Origin: Bugulina stolonifera
Lineage: Eukaryota; Bryozoa; Gymnolaemata; Cheilostomatida; Bugulidae
Length of the DNA stretch: 64,000 nt
Assembly: GCA_935421135.1 (NCBI GenBank)
Contig: OW285190.1
Location: 16,254,501 to 16,318,500 of the forward strand
Reading direction: 5' to 3'
Within the stretch, counting starts at the first letter, position 1; every line of letters starts with the position of its first letter. The notes under the pieces are model-generated. The model was not told the DNA's origin and searched no databases. It worked only from the letters and a program-made list of their open reading frames with translations. The translations under genes and the position numbers were made by a program. This document shows, piece after piece, positions 61,682 to 64,000 of the stretch.

Positions 61682-63898
61682 CTAAAATGTGGTTACAATC
61701 TCCCTTTCAACATAAGATTCCGATATCATAAAGTATGAAGAACTTCTCAAGCCTAGAAGACAGTTTCCTGGTGCTGCCTCTGTGCTACATTTTCCGGCAT
61801 GAAGTTGTATTTCTACGTCTCCGGCATTGATTCCTTCGCATATCCCTTCAACTAAAACATTATCCAAGTATATACTAGCACACTCTCTTGACAGAGGTTA
61901 ATGTTGTCACGGAAAACATAACTCTTAATAAACAAAATTATCACAGCAGTGTTATAGGCATATTACAACACTTTTCTGCTGAATAAACGGTTGAAAAGTT
62001 TGATAATGAATTATATACTTTACAATGAGCATTTCATTGATGACCTTTTTTATTTGATTACTGTCGAGTCACTTGGTCATCCTATTTAACGGATCTCAGA
62101 AGTCTGAAACTTATATGAACGACAGGAGCTGGGATCTGAGTAGAAGAGCTCTCCCTCCACAATAGGAGTGCATGGCCAGTGACCACTACATCAACCTGCC
62201 ACCTCAATGTGGTCACATACCCCGCCAGAATCTGGCTTCTCTTTGAGAATCAGGGCAGAGGTGGATCTTCAACGTGAGCGTTTTTGATGTAGACACTACA
62301 CGGGACCTCCTGTAATATTTATGCATGTACGCCCTGATCCGAACAGGCGCAGCTAGGATGAAAGATTTGCTGAAAGTCTTTCCCAGAAATGATACAGCTG
62401 AGGGTTTGAACTCACAACCTTTCGGTTTGTGTGTTTGTATGCCACCAACTGTGCCACCCTGACACCAAAGCTCCTAGTAGGGAGATACAGGACAATGAAA
62501 TATCGCTTGGCATGGGGCAAATACTACTTTTTTCTGGTTTATAATTTGCGAATCCACTAGGTGAGCTTTTCCAGGACTTTGGGCTCCCCTATTCTATAAG
62601 AGCAGTAGTCTTTTATAAACAATCAAATTTAGCAACGTATCAAATAAACCAATCAATCAGCCTGTAAAAATAAAAATAAGCAAAAAGCCCATAGTGTGCT
62701 ATAAGATGGAAAAGACAAAAGCTTACCTACTACTGTACAATAAGGGACGAAACTTACCTACTATTGGACAGTAAGAGAAGATGCCTACCTACTATTGGAC
62801 AGTAAGAAGGGAAGTTTACCTACTATTGGGCAGTAAGAGGGGAGGTTTACCTACTATTGGACAGTAAGAAGGGAAGCTTACCTACTATTGGACAGTAAGA
62901 GGGGAAGCTTACCTACTATTGGACAGTAAGAGAAGATGCCTACCTACTATTGGTCGATGCATACTTGTCAACTGATTCATAAAATGAATTCCCTGAATAG
63001 GTCCTGGATTTACACACTCATCTCCATTGATAGTAAAATAATGTCTGCAGCATTTAGGGTCTGCGCTGGTTCGCATGTAATTCCTTCCATCTGTACTCAT
63101 TGTTATCCCGAGACCACTTGACTTGTATATCTTCTTATATGTAGGGAATTCCTACAATGTTACGTTTGATTATAATCAAATCCAGTATATGTTAATAGAC
63201 ATTATTACATTGTTGCATTTCGAAATTCTAGAGTAATTAGAGGATCCTTGGAAATTTCTAAATATCAGCCTATCACAGGTTAAATCTTACCTTTATCAAA
63301 TCATCATTCTGCGAGTGGCTTAGATTGAACACACTATGGGTGACAATGTTGAAGTGTGGCAGTCTGTAGAGAGCTCTATGATCCGTACCGACTCCTTAAT
63401 AAATTATTTACAGTTTAATTTATAAAGTTGATGGAATTTGATGCAGTATACTTTTTAATAGTATTTATTAGGATTACATAAATCTTATCACCTTACAGTT
63501 AACTAAAATCTTAAGTTGTTCACAACGTCTGTGGAGTTGTCATTAGGCTACTAGTGTACATAAAAGAGCAAACTAGATTTGACATTGTCTATCTGGTAAC
63601 AAAAGCTAAGTTTGTAGATACATGTAGATATAATTGCAATTTTCACCGGTGTTAGGTAATCAAATCTGAACCTTGCCTAATAGTTGTTTTACTAACTCAC
63701 ATGCTGGAAAAGCTGTATACTTTGTACACTTACTTGCAATGCTGCTAGTTTCCATCATTAGCTCATCAATAATGAATCGGGATTGGATGTCTGGCCAATC
63801 AATCACCAGACTGGAAGGTGCTGCAATACCATCACATGCTACTGTGTGAAGTGAGATATCAAGTGCTCCTGACTTTATTTCCTCACAGACACCTTCGA
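61682..63898 (-). CDS. CTHRC1-like module protein, 3' part (gene B)
   Basis: Four exons are visible and join in frame: 63898-63734, 63394-63291, 63151-62944 and 61851-61682 (stop). The 5' part lies beyond the right edge. The first visible exon is the second half of one module (VEGVCEEIKSGALDISLHTV ... RFIIDELMMETS). The next three make a complete last module: LPHFNIVTHSVF, then CCRHYFTINGDECVNPGPIQ and SMHRPIV, then VEGICEGINAGDVEIQLHAG, ending EREIVTTF. Exon lengths (165, 104, 208, 170) and phases match gene A (165, 104, 199, 164), so this is a paralogue, with a CC pair where gene A module 3 has one Cys. It is probably secreted, since gene A is, but its signal peptide is outside the window. 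Intron 3 of the visible part carries the splice-donor array. Confidence 0.88.
62100..62462 (-). mobile_element. tRNA-derived SINE-like element in gene B intron
   Basis: On the minus strand from 62462, GGGTGGCACAGTTGGTGGC supplies an A box (TGGCACAGTTGG at 62456-62445) and GAGTTCAAACCC at 62413-62402 supplies a B box. A GC-richer body runs to about 62100. The tRNA-like secondary structure is poor. The left end is approximate. Confidence 0.6.
62725..62941 (-). repeat. 31-bp array, 7 copies, each carrying a 5' splice site
   Basis: Units begin at 62725, 62756, 62787, 62818, 62849, 62880 and 62911, exactly 31 bases apart, and an eighth partial copy at 62942 is the real exon/intron junction of gene B. 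On the minus strand every unit reads CCAATAGTAG|GTAAGC or a close variant (GTAAGT, GTAAAC, GTAGGC), so the exon tail and donor have been multiplied into the intron. The unit farthest from the exon (62725) is degenerate upstream of the donor. Confidence 0.95.
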
Positions 63899-64000
63899 CT
63901 AAATGCAGAGTATAATTATAAATACTAGGTGCACATGTAAGTGTTAACTAGCGACTGCTTACAAGTCAGCAACTGTATGTGAGTGTATATGTTAAATTTA

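Noticed and set aside
62402..62462. Possible tRNA gene
   Set aside because: Same reasoning: internal promoter boxes only, with no good cloverleaf.

Overview
This window is AT-rich animal nuclear DNA. The genes are split by GT-AG introns of a few hundred bases to about 5 kb, the gene families are metazoan (a monoamine-type SLC6 transporter, a biogenic-amine-like GPCR, secreted CTHRC1-like proteins), and the spacers hold minisatellites, MITEs, SINE-like and hAT elements. The phylum cannot be fixed from the sequence. The families are compatible with a non-bilaterian animal (sponge or cnidarian grade), but an invertebrate bilaterian is not excluded. No bacterial features (operons, CRISPR, ribosome binding sites) are present.

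Layout, left to right. 1-3.2 kb: a possible terminal exon of an unidentified gene (minus), then nothing recognised. 3.26-4.41 kb: a single-exon ankyrin-repeat gene (minus). 6.8-15.35 kb: a 12-exon SLC6 transporter of the dopamine/noradrenaline/serotonin type (minus), with possible alternative 5' exons up to 18.6 kb. 19.1-19.6 kb: an LTR-like block. 21.2-28.16 kb: a 13-exon NOL9/Grc3-type polynucleotide 5'-kinase (minus). It is divergent from an 11-exon gene at 29.7-34.6 kb (plus) that fuses a DeSI-type PPPDE peptidase to a PUL domain. 36.66-42.48 kb: a 3-exon aminergic-like GPCR (minus). 42.5-50.1 kb: gene-poor and rich in repeats. 50.1-59.55 kb: a 13-exon secreted protein with three CTHRC1-like modules (plus). 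61.7 kb to the right edge: a related CTHRC1-like gene in the opposite orientation (minus, 5' end outside the window).

I assembled exons by hand, matching splice sites and codon phase at every junction. The six multi-exon models all close in frame: SLC6 655 aa, NOL9 794 aa, PPPDE-PUL 449 aa, GPCR 472 aa, CTHRC1 gene A 630 aa, and gene B its last 4 exons. The transporter and the amine-like receptor would form a signalling pair (receptor and reuptake) if they share a ligand, which is inference. The CTHRC1-like pair is the most distinctive content. Each module is a 104 + ~200 + ~170 base exon trio flanked by phase-1 introns, and the two genes face each other tail to tail. Two genes also show tandem duplication of an exon/5' splice-site junction, in one case up to eight copies.
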